A stretch of DNA of 64,000 nt, from assembly GCF_004193775.1 (NCBI RefSeq), contig NC_041011.1, positions 46,879,167 through 46,943,166 on the forward strand. Direction: 5' to 3'. The DNA comes from Glycine soja. Taxonomy: Eukaryota > Streptophyta > Magnoliopsida > Fabales > Fabaceae. Position 1 is the first letter of the stretch. Every line of letters begins with the position of its first letter. Positions 37,425 to 47,103 of this stretch are shown here, in pieces. The notes under the pieces were generated by a model, which was not told where the DNA came from, did not search any database, and saw only the letters and a program-made list of their open reading frames with translations. Both the position numbers and the translations under genes were made by a program.

Positions 37425-38469
37425 TGTTGGACCAAGTGGCCTCAATAACTTAAGAAGGGGTGAATTAATTTTCCACTAACAAACTTTTAACCCCCTTCTA
37501 AATGATAGACTCAAAATGCAGAAGAAGAAGCAGCAATCAATTTAATAATGTTCTTTAATCATGCAAGACAAAATTGATTGCAATAAAATAAATGAGATCA
37601 GGGAAGAGAGAATGCAAACTCAGTTTTATACTGGTTTGGCCACACCTTGGTACCTACGTCCAGTCCTCAAGCAACCCATTTGAGATTTTCCTTTTTCTTT
37701 GTAAAATCCTTTTACAAAGTCTGAACCACACAGGGACAACCTATCTCTTGTGTTCAAGAATCCTTATAACTTAAGAGATCATCAGTCCCTTAATCAATCT
37801 CTTTGATTGAGAAGAAGAAGAAGAAGAATTCTCTCTTTTAAGAGAAAGATAATACAATGAAGTTCCATGAACTCTTAATAAATTTATAAGTGTTTGTCCA
37901 AGAGTTGTTGAGAGAGCATTTGACAATGAAGTTTTCTTGGAATCTTTCTCATTACTTTTTGAAGTCAGACACACACATATATATAGGTCCTTCGTGCCTT
38001 TTCAAAATGGTTTGAAGAGATATGTCTTTTCAAAAAGCTTTTTCTGAATTTCTTCACTGGTAATCGATTACAGGTTTCTAGTAATCGATTACACAGTTAT
38101 ATTTTAAAGGATCAAAACTTTTGAATTTGAATTTTAAGAGTTTCGTTGCTGGTAATTGATTACACACATCTGGTAATCGATTACAGATTCAAAATTCAAA
38201 TTCAAAATCCTCTTTAACAGCTATTTTCCAAACTTCCCTTCTGGTAATCAATTACCAGAGTCTTGCATGACTTTGAAACCCTTTGTTTTAAGGCAATGCT
38301 TGATCTTGAAGAAATCTTGAAGCAAAACTTTGTTTGTTGAAGCAATATTGTATTAATCTTGAAGCAAATGTAGTAGCCTTGTCAATCTTGTATTATTCTT
38401 GAAGAAAATGTAGTAGTCTTGTTTGATTCTTCTTTGGCATCATCAAAATTATGTATACATACATTCACA
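37425..38469 (+). mobile_element. Solo LTR of an LTR retrotransposon, 1045 bp
   Basis: The insert begins TGTTGGACCAAGTGG and ends CATACATTCACA, giving the TG...CA termini of an LTR. It is flanked by perfect 5-bp target duplications CTTCT (37420-37424 and 38470-38474). The interruption is confirmed by the other copy of the surrounding repeat, which lacks it. No gag, pol or second LTR is present, so it is a solo LTR left by intra-element recombination. It carries five copies of a palindromic TGGTAATCGATTACA-type motif. Confidence 0.9.
38058..38257. repeat. Five palindromic TGGTAATCGATTACA-type motifs in the solo LTR
   Basis: Copies lie at 38058-38072, 38079-38093, 38150-38164, 38171-38185 and 38242-38257. 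All keep the palindromic core GTAATYRATTAC with few changes. The clustering in an LTR suggests regulatory sites, for example for homeodomain-type factors, but this is an inference. Confidence 0.8.
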
Positions 38470-39250
38470 CTTCTTCTTCCTCCTTTTTTTAGTTCAATTT
38501 TTTTGTGCGTGTTGGGCCGTTTTGTTACTGCATTTTTATTGGATGTGTTTCCAACAATATCTAATGATTAAATACAGTCATTTGCTACAAATTTTAATAT
38601 TTTACTCATGCATTTATGTTTTTAACTCCTTTCTTTAAAATATTTATTTTTGATGACTAGATGTTTGATATAAGGTCTCAATCAAGAGCTACATCTTTTT
38701 CAAATGTTAACAATAATGAAATAAAAGTCAAATATTAAAGGAAAAACTAATATTGTCTTAAGAAAGATCCATTTACAAGATCAATTAATAATCTATTATT
38801 GAGTATTTAATAAAGATGTTAGTACAATTTTATCTGTTAACATATTTTAATTGACATTAGTTTAAAATATTGTATAAAAAGAGTATCGAGTGTAATTTGA
38901 AAAAAAAAACACTAGATACAAGTGCAATTTACTTAAAAACCAATGGTCATGCAAGCTAGCTAACCTAGGATTGGGTCTCACACATTGATTGTATCTTTCT
39001 CTCTTATTGAAAAATCCAATAGGTGGAGACAATCCAAACCCTTAACCAAGAGGGGCTCATTTTATAAAACTGTCCTTGAACACAATAACATGTCATAAAA
39101 AACATTCTAAACATAGAAATTAAGGATTGCAGGAATGCAGGTAGTAACACGGGAGAAACTCCTTTTATGTAACTGACGTACATCACATTACTAGTCTACT
39201 ACGAAACATGGTCATTAATTTATTAACAAACAAACATTCCTTAATTAATC

Positions 39251-41667
39251 TCACATCTGAGCGCTTAAATCCACTCCCTCTTCTTCCACCACAGAGGTGA
39301 CCACCTTCTTCTTGTTGGGGACGGAGCATTTGGCGCGAATCTGTCCTTGTTTCCCGGTCAACACATCCAACTGACTCAACTTAACAACAGCATTTGAAAA
39401 CTTTTCAAAGAACAGTTTCTGGTTTTCAGCAAAGGAGTTAACTATTCCCTTAGTCCGGGCATCACCGAACAGGTCCTGGTCCGAGGTAAACAGACCCTGT
39501 CGGTTGGCGAGGTTAACGTAGTACTTGTTGTCGAACACGTTGGGGGTTCTCACGTCAAGCACGGCCGTGTTGGGGGACTGGGAAGAGGGACAAGTTTTGA
39601 TGAGGTTGTTGTTCAAGGTAGGGTCGATGGGTGGGTCCGTCTGGTTGATGCGGCTGAAGAATGTGGCGCAGTGGGCCCGTCCGAAGGTGTGAGCGCCGGA
39701 GAGCGCGACCACGTCGGTGGCGTCGAAGTTTCTGCCGGCAAATCTGTCGAGGAGCTGGCCGGTTCGGGAAGACGGTCCCGGAAGGTTTCCTGTGCCGTCT
39801 ATGCTGAAAGTTAGACCATCTTTTCTTCCCAGTGGCACGGGAAATATTGGCCCCCCTGACTACTCATAGTCAAAGAAGAAAAAAACAAGTCATAGTAAGA
39901 CAATGCTAATGGCTATTGGCTAATGCGTGTTGCATTAAATAAATACTACTGGTTCAACTTTTTTAATTTATTATACATGTAAAGTGTATTTATGGGGAAA
40001 AAAGTTATTCATTTTTTAATTGCTATACTTGCTTTGTGTTAAATATTCATGGCTTTATTTCAAGTATAGTCATGGTGATCGTAGAAATATGGGGAGTTTG
40101 GAGAGTGATGATTTATATGAATAATATTTTATTGTTAAAGTGTTGTGATTTTTTTTTGCCAACCAATCAAAAAGAAAAAGTGTTGTGACAGTGGTACTAC
40201 TAAAGGATAATTACCACCCCTTTTTAGGTGTTTAAAGTGATGTATGGCAAAAATTATCCTTTAGAAGAAGACTTGGTCAAACGGGATTTTTTTTTCCACA
40301 ATTAAAACGAGGAAAAATTGGGTTTCTTTTAGAATATTTTAAAATATGTACGGAAAAAGTGATGAAAAATAAGTAAAAATAAATAAAAACAATTATTTAA
40401 AATATCAATCATCCAACGTACCTTCGTTCTAATTGCATTTTCTATATTACTATAGGAGTTAACTATGTGTTTTTTTTTTTTCAAGTATATAGAGTAAATG
40501 TTTGGATTTCGGTTGCAAATGGACAACAAAATGAATCTCTACAGTCCACTCTTTTTTTTTGTAAGATGCGTTTTATATATCATTGATTTAATCTCAAGAT
40601 TCGTGCATAACAAGGTTTACTGATCGAATACCAAACATGCACATAGGTTTGATATGATTTTTCTGACTATTTACTTTTGAGATGAAAAGAAAGGAAGGGC
40701 ACAAATTAACTGATTGATATTCTTGTAGAGAATCTGAATATAAGAGAGGATGCATGGATGAAATAAATTACCAGAGAAACAGCATCGCGTGCGGCTAGAA
40801 CAACGAGGTCAGCGCAAGAGACGACCCTTCCACACTGCTTGTGAACAAGAGATCGAAGATTTTCAATGGTCTGCAAAGCCTCTGGCCTTATCCCTATGTT
40901 TGCCGGTTGATCCTTTTCATTTGGACTTCCATCCAACAATATCGACCCATCGCAACCCTTTATTTATCAACATTAAAATAAACATTATTTATACTCCTTA
41001 AAAGAACTGTTTATATCTATGAATATATTTTTATGAAAATAAGTACATTTTTAACACGACTCATGGTACACCACCACAGTTATAAAGATCACATGATAAA
41101 TCTTTGTCAAACCATTTAGGATATCAGAATAAGAGAGACCGACAACTATATTACTTCATCAACATTAGTTGCCACTAAAGATAGTAGTTAAGTATATTGT
41201 TTTTGATGAATTAGGGTATTGTTTAGCCAAGAGTCAAGGACTACTCCTTCCACATGTATACTTAGATTTATTTAAAAAATTAATCTGATTTATTAAAATA
41301 TGTGTTTTCATGCACACATGAACCTTGTAATCGAACTCCAGAGCACATGCATATTTAAGGGATAAAATTATTTGTCAATCACCATGCATGTATTATATAT
41401 TACCTGAACAAAGCAGTCATGGAAGAAGATCCTGAGTAAGGCAGGAGCTTGACCATTGTCCTTCTTGAACACCTTCTGGAGATGCTTGCTCACTATCCCT
41501 TCAAGCATGGGACAGCTCGTCCTATAGAAATCCCATGAAAGTCCATCCACAATTGGAGGAGGTGCCTGGGAGGAGGCATGGGTGCAGGAAGCAAAAAGTA
41601 AGGAAGAAATAAAGAACAAAGAGCACAATAAGGGAGTAGTGCTACTGCCACTAACACCAGCCATCAT
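39251..41667 (-). CDS. Class III peroxidase, peroxidase-12-like
   Basis: Exons 41404-41667, 40772-40957 and 39251-39859 give 352 residues. The signal peptide is TPLLCSLFFISSLLFASCTHA, as expected for secretion. Motifs: LLRIFFHDCF (Arg about 79, catalytic His about 83; the non-catalytic His of the usual HFHDC is Phe), GCDGSILLDGS, VVSCADL, and VVALSGAHTFGRAHC with the haem-ligand His near 207. Introns interrupt after FVQ and after AVSL, exactly as in the peroxidase 8 kb away, supporting tandem duplication. Divergence is substantial, so the duplication is not recent. An in-frame ATG at 41706 would add 13 residues, but the TATA box at 41714-41721 lies so close that the transcript should start downstream of it; the Met-Met at 41667/41664 is therefore chosen. 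Confidence 0.92.
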
Positions 41668-41713
41668 TGTTTTGCTTAAGTGATACTTGGAATTAGTAGC
41701 ATCCACGATTATT

Positions 41714-41721
41714 ATTTATAG
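41714..41721 (-). promoter_or_regulatory. TATA box that decides the start of the second peroxidase
   Basis: TATAAATA on the minus strand predicts transcription from about 41690. The ATG at 41706 is then outside the message and the ATGs at 41667 and 41664 are the first available. Confidence 0.65.
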
Positions 41722-44440
41722 AACAAGGAGCCTTGTGGTGGCGTTCCACATTTTATTATTATTTTTACTATAAAGTCTGTTTCCCAGCAAATCAGAGAGC
41801 GACACATGTGCCTCCCACTTTGTTTCATGCACTTGAATCCTGAGCATTCAAATCAGATAGACACAACATGACATATTAAATAAATAAAAAGTATAAGAAT
41901 TTAAACAATATATATATACGAGAACAAATAGTTTACATGAATAAACAGTAACACAATATCTGTAAGGAGAAAAAACTAAAGATCGAGGATCTATTTCCGG
42001 CCAAAATCAATTTTAAAAAAAGCTCATAAAACTTTGTGCATGCTAGTTCTCTACGAATTATATCAATGTATATATAATATTTTTTTAATAATAAGAAAAA
42101 TTGCTTTTTCATTTGTCAAAAACATTAGCAGCGCTTTTTACAAGAGAAAAGAGAAATTAAAGAGAAACAAAACAATGAGATAATATGTGACTGAAAAAAA
42201 AACTAAAAATTAAACAAACGACACTTTTGAATATTTGTAATTTAAGTTCGTGTTAAATAATCATGCATGATACATGTGTAAGCACCAGCTTAATAAATCA
42301 ATGATCCAAACATAATAATATTGAATTAACTACTTTTAATGAAAAATAAATTTGGTTTAGGCAAGCCTCCTCGGCCCTGGCCCAGGAATTAAGCCCAAAG
42401 AAATTTACATCATATTGAATTAACTAATTTTAAAGCAAAATAAATTTGATTTTAAAAAAATATTTGATTTAATTATGAAAAATCATGTAAATTTTCACAT
42501 TTGAAATATGCAATAGAAAATAAGAAGAAGAAGAAGGCAGAATTATAATTTTTCTCCTAATTAATCTAATCTTTATATTAAATATTAAGTCCTGAAGCTA
42601 GTCTATATTAGTCTCTTTTTAACACAATATTTTTTTTTTCATAAACACGCTAACTACTGATTAATAATGATTTTTAAGTTGTTTTAAATTTTTTGTTACT
42701 CATATTCATTGTCCTGTCTGGTCTCTTTCCTGGCTTGAATTAGTTAGTAAAAACTGAATTAAAGGCACCTCCACTCCAGGACCATCATCCAATTTAGTTT
42801 TCTAAGTTGCAATTAGAATGCCATTTTTATTTAGCATCCACCTATTATACTCATCATGACACCACGCACATGCCTCCTTTTGGGACCGACACCTTTCCAA
42901 CACTTTATTGCTTCCACTTGGGTTACAGACGCCAGTTACTATGCCCAGTGCTCACTCACATTCCTCTTTTCCTCACATTATAGACACTACACATATATTT
43001 CTCTCATCCACGCCACGCGATGTGGGACTTGTTGCATTTTTCTTCTTGGACAAAACACCACGTGAAAAAAGTCCAATTCACAAGGAAAGAAATGTGCTTA
43101 TTCATCGGGATACGTTAGATTTCACAAACAACTGATCAAACGCGACAAAAGATTGTTTGTACTTTGTTTTGGAAAACTTTGTATTCATTGTGTTTGTGGA
43201 GGTATTCATTCCTCTTTCTTTCTTACTAAGATATTTTTTTAAAAAAAAATTGTTTATCTCTTTGTAAGATTTTTTTAAAATTTTTCTTATATATTCTTAC
43301 TTAATTATTCTTTTTCTAAATATTAATCAGAAATAAGTGAATAAAGAAAAAAGAAGAAAGAATTTTAAAATCATAATATAAATAACTAATAATTTAATTT
43401 GATAATTATTTTTCTTAAATTATAAATTGATTAAAAATATCTTACAATTAATGTGTCTCCCCCAAATAAATATCAATTGCATAAGTGGGAGTCATGAATG
43501 ATCTACCTCAAGCCTATAAGATTCGAAGATATATCCTACATGAAAATGCTGAACTCTAGTGTGTGTGTGTGGACAAGAGAGATAAGGAGTGCCTTTTGTA
43601 GAGTATAAACAAGTTCATTTGGGTAATTAAAACTGAATTTTTGGAGTATGATTGAAGTGGATGTAAGTTTTTTTTTTAAATGTTTTTTAGAATATATACA
43701 TGTTTGGAGTATGATTTAAGTCTGACCTATTTTTTAATATTTTATTTTTGGCTACGTTTTCTTTCTCTTTTTCACCGTTTTTTCAGTTTGGAAATTTGTG
43801 GTGCCTATTTTGATTCTTGTTTTTGGTCACGATTATTTGACCAGGTCTTGTTTTTTTTTTCTTACCTTCTAGGCTTCTACAATCTAATTAGAATCAGAGA
43901 AATAAATGAATTTTCCTTCAAACATCGGTCACAAAGTCTTTCTTTTTCATTATGTTTGACGTTTTTGTGCTCATTTTCCCATTTATTAAGTCCCTTGTAG
44001 TTCTCGGGCTGCAACCCTTCACTATTAGTATAATACAAAAACGAAAATTCTAATTAACATTTGAAAACATACCCTCGTGCAGTGTTACCTTCGTTCCATT
44101 TGTATTGTCATGTCCATAACGACACTACTAACTAGAAAAAGTGAATAATAAAAAACAAAAAAAAAACTTGCTTGTATGGCCGTATCTGTATGCTATCATA
44201 CTTCCAAACACTATATACAAGGTAGAAAGGGGAGAAATTGGGGAACTCTTGCATGGCTTCCGACCTTTGTAAAACCCTCATCTCGGAGTTCATTAATTGG
44301 CAACAACAACCAAAAAATGCGATGATTTTGATGGCATTTATTATGAAGATGTAAAGTAATTAATGTTATAGACTTACATACAGTGATAGAAGCGCATAGA
44401 TACGTAGAAGAAGGTATTTACAGGAGATTAGTTAAAAGTT
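41722..44440. other. Intergenic region between peroxidase and receptor-like kinase
   Basis: AT-rich without a recognisable gene. The ORFs here (for example 42856-43135 and 43680-44000) show no domain, and their codon use looks random. The right end holds the 3' UTR of the kinase. Confidence 0.5.
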
Positions 44441-45547
44441 TCAAAGTGGCATGGAGTCCAACCATTGTACAACTTGTGGCATTTGGGGCCTTTCCTTCTG
44501 CATCTCACGTGTGCACTCACACGCGATGCGCACGTACTCCTTAACAGTCTCCTCCCTCAACCCTTCTCCTCTTGAAATATTCACATCCACCATCTCTATC
44601 TCCGCATTCTTCTCCTTCATCTTCCTGGCCCACTGGACCATACCAATGTCGTCCGGGCCCAATTTCATCGGCAAATTGGGCCTGTGACTCGACGCGGTCT
44701 CAATCATCAAAATCCCAAAACTATACACATCCACCTCCCTGTTAGCCACATTGGACCCTTCTATGCACTCGGGAGGCATGTAGCCAATAGTTCCCGCGAA
44801 CTGCGTTGACACGTGGGAGTGCGTTTTATCGATTCTACGGGCCAGCCCAAAGTCAGCAATATGGGCCTGGAACTTAGAGTCCAACAAGATGTTGCTGGCT
44901 TTTATGTCGCGGTGAATGACGGGCTTGTCAAGGCCGTGGAGGTAGGAAAGCCCATGGGCCACGCCACGGATGATGTTGACACGTGTGGGCCAGGGAAGTG
45001 GGGAGAGGGAGAGAGAGAGATCGGGCTCGTGGAGCCACTGGTCGAGGTTTCCCTTTTCGATGAACTCGTAGACGAGGAGGCGTTCAGGGCCTGAGGCCCA
45101 GTAACTGAGGATTTTGACGATGTTTGGGTGGCGGAGGCGGCTTAGGGTTTCCATCTCGGCGGTGAACTCGCGGAAGCCTTGGAAGGCGTCAGGGGAGAGT
45201 TTTTTTACTGCGACGGTGGCGCCGCTGGAGAGGCGGGCCTTGTAGACGAGGCCGAAGCTGCCGTCGCCGACGATGAGGTGAGGGGAGAAGTTGTCGGTGG
45301 CGCGGGCGAGCTCGTCCCAGGAGATCTTGATGAGGTTGGGGTCGGAGGACCAGCTGGCGTCCACGGCGGAGAGGGAGGAGGAGGCTTCGCGGTGGGGGGC
45401 GGGGCGGGTTCGGATATGGGAGGAGCGGGCCCGGGTCTTGGTGGAGTTGCGGTGGTGCTGGCAGAGGAGGATGGCGGCGGCGAGAAGGAGGGTGACCACG
45501 AAGAAGCTGGCGATAGAGGCGACGACGGCTTGTAAGGCGTGTTCCAT
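44441..45547 (-). CDS. Receptor-like protein kinase without an extracellular domain
   Basis: Intronless gene for 368 residues. MEHALQAVV is followed by one membrane helix (about residues 8-29, ASFFVVTLLLAAAILL) and a basic, Ser-rich juxtamembrane segment; there is no LRR or other ectodomain. The kinase domain starts near 85: VGDGSFGLVYKA, AVKKL (Lys about 115), HRDIKASNILLD (an RD kinase, thus probably activation-loop regulated), DFGLAR, GTIGYMPPE, then DVYSFGILMIE. It resembles the kinase domains of the PSKR/PSY1R and RLCK groups, so a signalling role at the plasma membrane is likely; ligand and partner are unknown. The start at 45547 is chosen because the 39 codons before it encode no plausible signal or domain. 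The CDS is much richer in G and C than its surroundings, producing long antisense ORFs that are shadows. Confidence 0.9.
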   Translation of the reverse strand: MEHALQAVVASIASFFVVTLLLAAAILLCQHHRNSTKTRARSSHIRTRPAPHREASSSLSAVDASWSSDPNLIKISWDELARATDNFSPHLIVGDGSFGLVYKARLSSGATVAVKKLSPDAFQGFREFTAEMETLSRLRHPNIVKILSYWASGPERLLVYEFIEKGNLDQWLHEPDLSLSLSPLPWPTRVNIIRGVAHGLSYLHGLDKPVIHRDIKASNILLDSKFQAHIADFGLARRIDKTHSHVSTQFAGTIGYMPPECIEGSNVANREVDVYSFGILMIETASSHRPNLPMKLGPDDIGMVQWARKMKEKNAEIEMVDVNISRGEGLREETVKEYVRIACECTREMQKERPQMPQVVQWLDSMPL

Positions 45548-46497
45548 GGGGGGAGGGTTTAGAGAGATGATTGATTGATTGAATGAATTGAGAGAGAAAG
45601 TGGAATAGAAAAGAAAGAAAACGTGATTGTGATTTCGTGGAAGGTGTAGTGGGAGACCAGTCAACGGATTTGTTTAACTCCTAACTCTCTAACTCTAACC
45701 CAACTTTCCTTTTTCTCTGCTGTGATTGTGAATTTTTACTGTTTGTTGACTTGAAGGATTACATTATTATCTATTCTCTGTTGGTAATCCGCTTTTGTAG
45801 TAACTAATCTGCACTGTTTTGGATTACTACATGGATGCATCCATAATCACGGAGTGGGAATGAGACACTATGCAGGATTTGATTTGAAACTAATGCATGT
45901 TCCCGTATATCAGTTACAAATTATTTGTAGGAGAGTAATATTTTTAAAAAATTAAAACTTCAAAATAACAATAATAAAATTTTATCAAAAATAATGGGAC
46001 ATGACAACATTTCTTTGAAAAAGTTGACAAAATATAGAAAGTTGAAAAGAAAGTGTCAAAAAGAGAGGTCACTAACATTTCTTTTAACATAATATATTTT
46101 AAATTATTTTATGTATAGTTAAATAATGCATAAAATGTAATTAAATGATACTTTAATTGTATAATTTATCACTAAACATTACTTTTTTAATGAATTTAAA
46201 ATTAGAAAAAAATTTGTGGGGGTGGGGAGTATTTTTCAAGAGTATATACTATATAGTGATACTTTGATCTTTCAAGATGTTTTAAACAACACTTTACAGA
46301 GGAATGAAAAGTAGTTTCCATAAATTTTCAAGAATAATTTTTTATTAACCGTGTCAGAAATAAGTGTCTTCCTCATGGATATCCTTACATATCCATGTTC
46401 CATACCTAATTAACAAATCGTTATATTGCATCCAGTCAACCCGACACTGAGTCTGGCAAATAAGTAATTTAAATAAGCTATCATTGATCTCTATGAG
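45548..46497. other. Promoter side of the receptor-like kinase and AT-rich spacer
   Basis: The first 150 bp hold the kinase leader and promoter. The rest is AT-rich with no gene seen. Confidence 0.5.
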
Positions 46498-46508
46498 AAT
46501 ATCCCATC

Positions 46509-46761
46509 CTCTAGTCAAACTCATTCGAAATCTTGCTCACCAACAATGGAGCATCTCTTTTAGGCATGTCCTCCGTGAAGGAAATTCAAGCGCAGATAGG
46601 TTAACGAGATATGATTCTACTTATGAGGATTCCTTTTATGTTTGGAACAACTGCCCTATCATCTTGCCTCTCTGGTCTTGGCTGATTCGCTAGGAATTGT
46701 TCATTTTAGGAATTAATCTTTCTCTGTTTGTCTTTCTTTTCTGACGCATCAAAAAAAAAAA
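46509..46761 (+). mobile_element. 5'-truncated LINE 3' end with poly(A) and target duplication
   Basis: The insert is bounded by perfect 11-bp repeats AATATCCCATC at 46498-46508 and 46762-46772, and ends in a run of A (46751-46763, the last bases shared with the repeat). Its reading frame, closing at 46693, encodes the last part of an RNase H domain: LVKLIRNLAHQQWSISFRHV, then LREGNSSADRLTR, where the REGN-x-x-AD motif marks the last helix of plant LINE RNase H. This is a severely truncated target-primed reverse-transcription product of about 250 bp. The frame is intact, implying a fairly young insertion. Confidence 0.88.
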
Positions 46762-47103
46762 AATATCCCATCTGTGTTGTGCTGAAAGAATTCCTTGCAC
46801 GGTGTATATGCTCAGAAAATACATTAAAAAGGCGACGACCATAATAATAATGGTAATAAAATCCTTCGCATACAGATACGGACAGAAGTTTGTCTTTTAT
46901 CATTCCCACAATAAACAAAATAAAAAATCGACAGGCGGAAAAAGGCAAAATAAAATTATAAGGATTATTTCATCGAGTCTTAGATTCTCTATTTTATTTA
47001 TGAATTTCAAAAAAGAAGTTTCCTCAAAGTTGCCCACATATTTTGTGACACTGTAAATTACAGATTATATATGGGGAGGGGTGGGGGAAATGTGATAAGA
47101 ATT

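Larger units (their letters stand above)
36838..38790 (+). repeat. Dispersed repeat, copy A, with a tandem internal duplication and split by a solo LTR
   Basis: The parts 36838-37424 and 38470-38790 align in order with the uninterrupted copy at about 58500-59165. Shared blocks include AATAATTTAACAAAAA, CACATG followed by TTTATGTCTAAAAT, TTGTGCGTGTT and TTTGATGACTAGATGTTT-like text. In this copy a unit of about 208 bp occurs twice in tandem (about 36840-37050 and 37055-37260); copy B has it once. No ORF. Superfamily unknown. Confidence 0.75.
33130..39200. other. Intergenic region between the two peroxidase genes
   Basis: No gene seen. Two related, very AT-rich stretches (about 33160-33560 and 34130-34420) share blocks such as AATTATAAATTATTAACTA and look like copies of one dispersed repeat. 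A TA-rich tract lies at 34694-34722. Further right come a direct duplication, a hairpin, a dispersed repeat and a solo LTR, listed separately. Remnants of a GGATATGGGTACCC-type repeat lie near 36640-36800. Confidence 0.5.

Noticed and set aside
41668..41706. Upstream ATG at 41706 as start of the second peroxidase
   Set aside because: The TATA box at 41714-41721 would place transcription downstream of it, and the signal peptide fits better from 41667.
44813..45578. Several plus-strand ORFs over the receptor-like kinase
   Set aside because: They arise from the GC-rich antisense strand of the kinase gene and are Gly/Ala/Glu-rich without domains.
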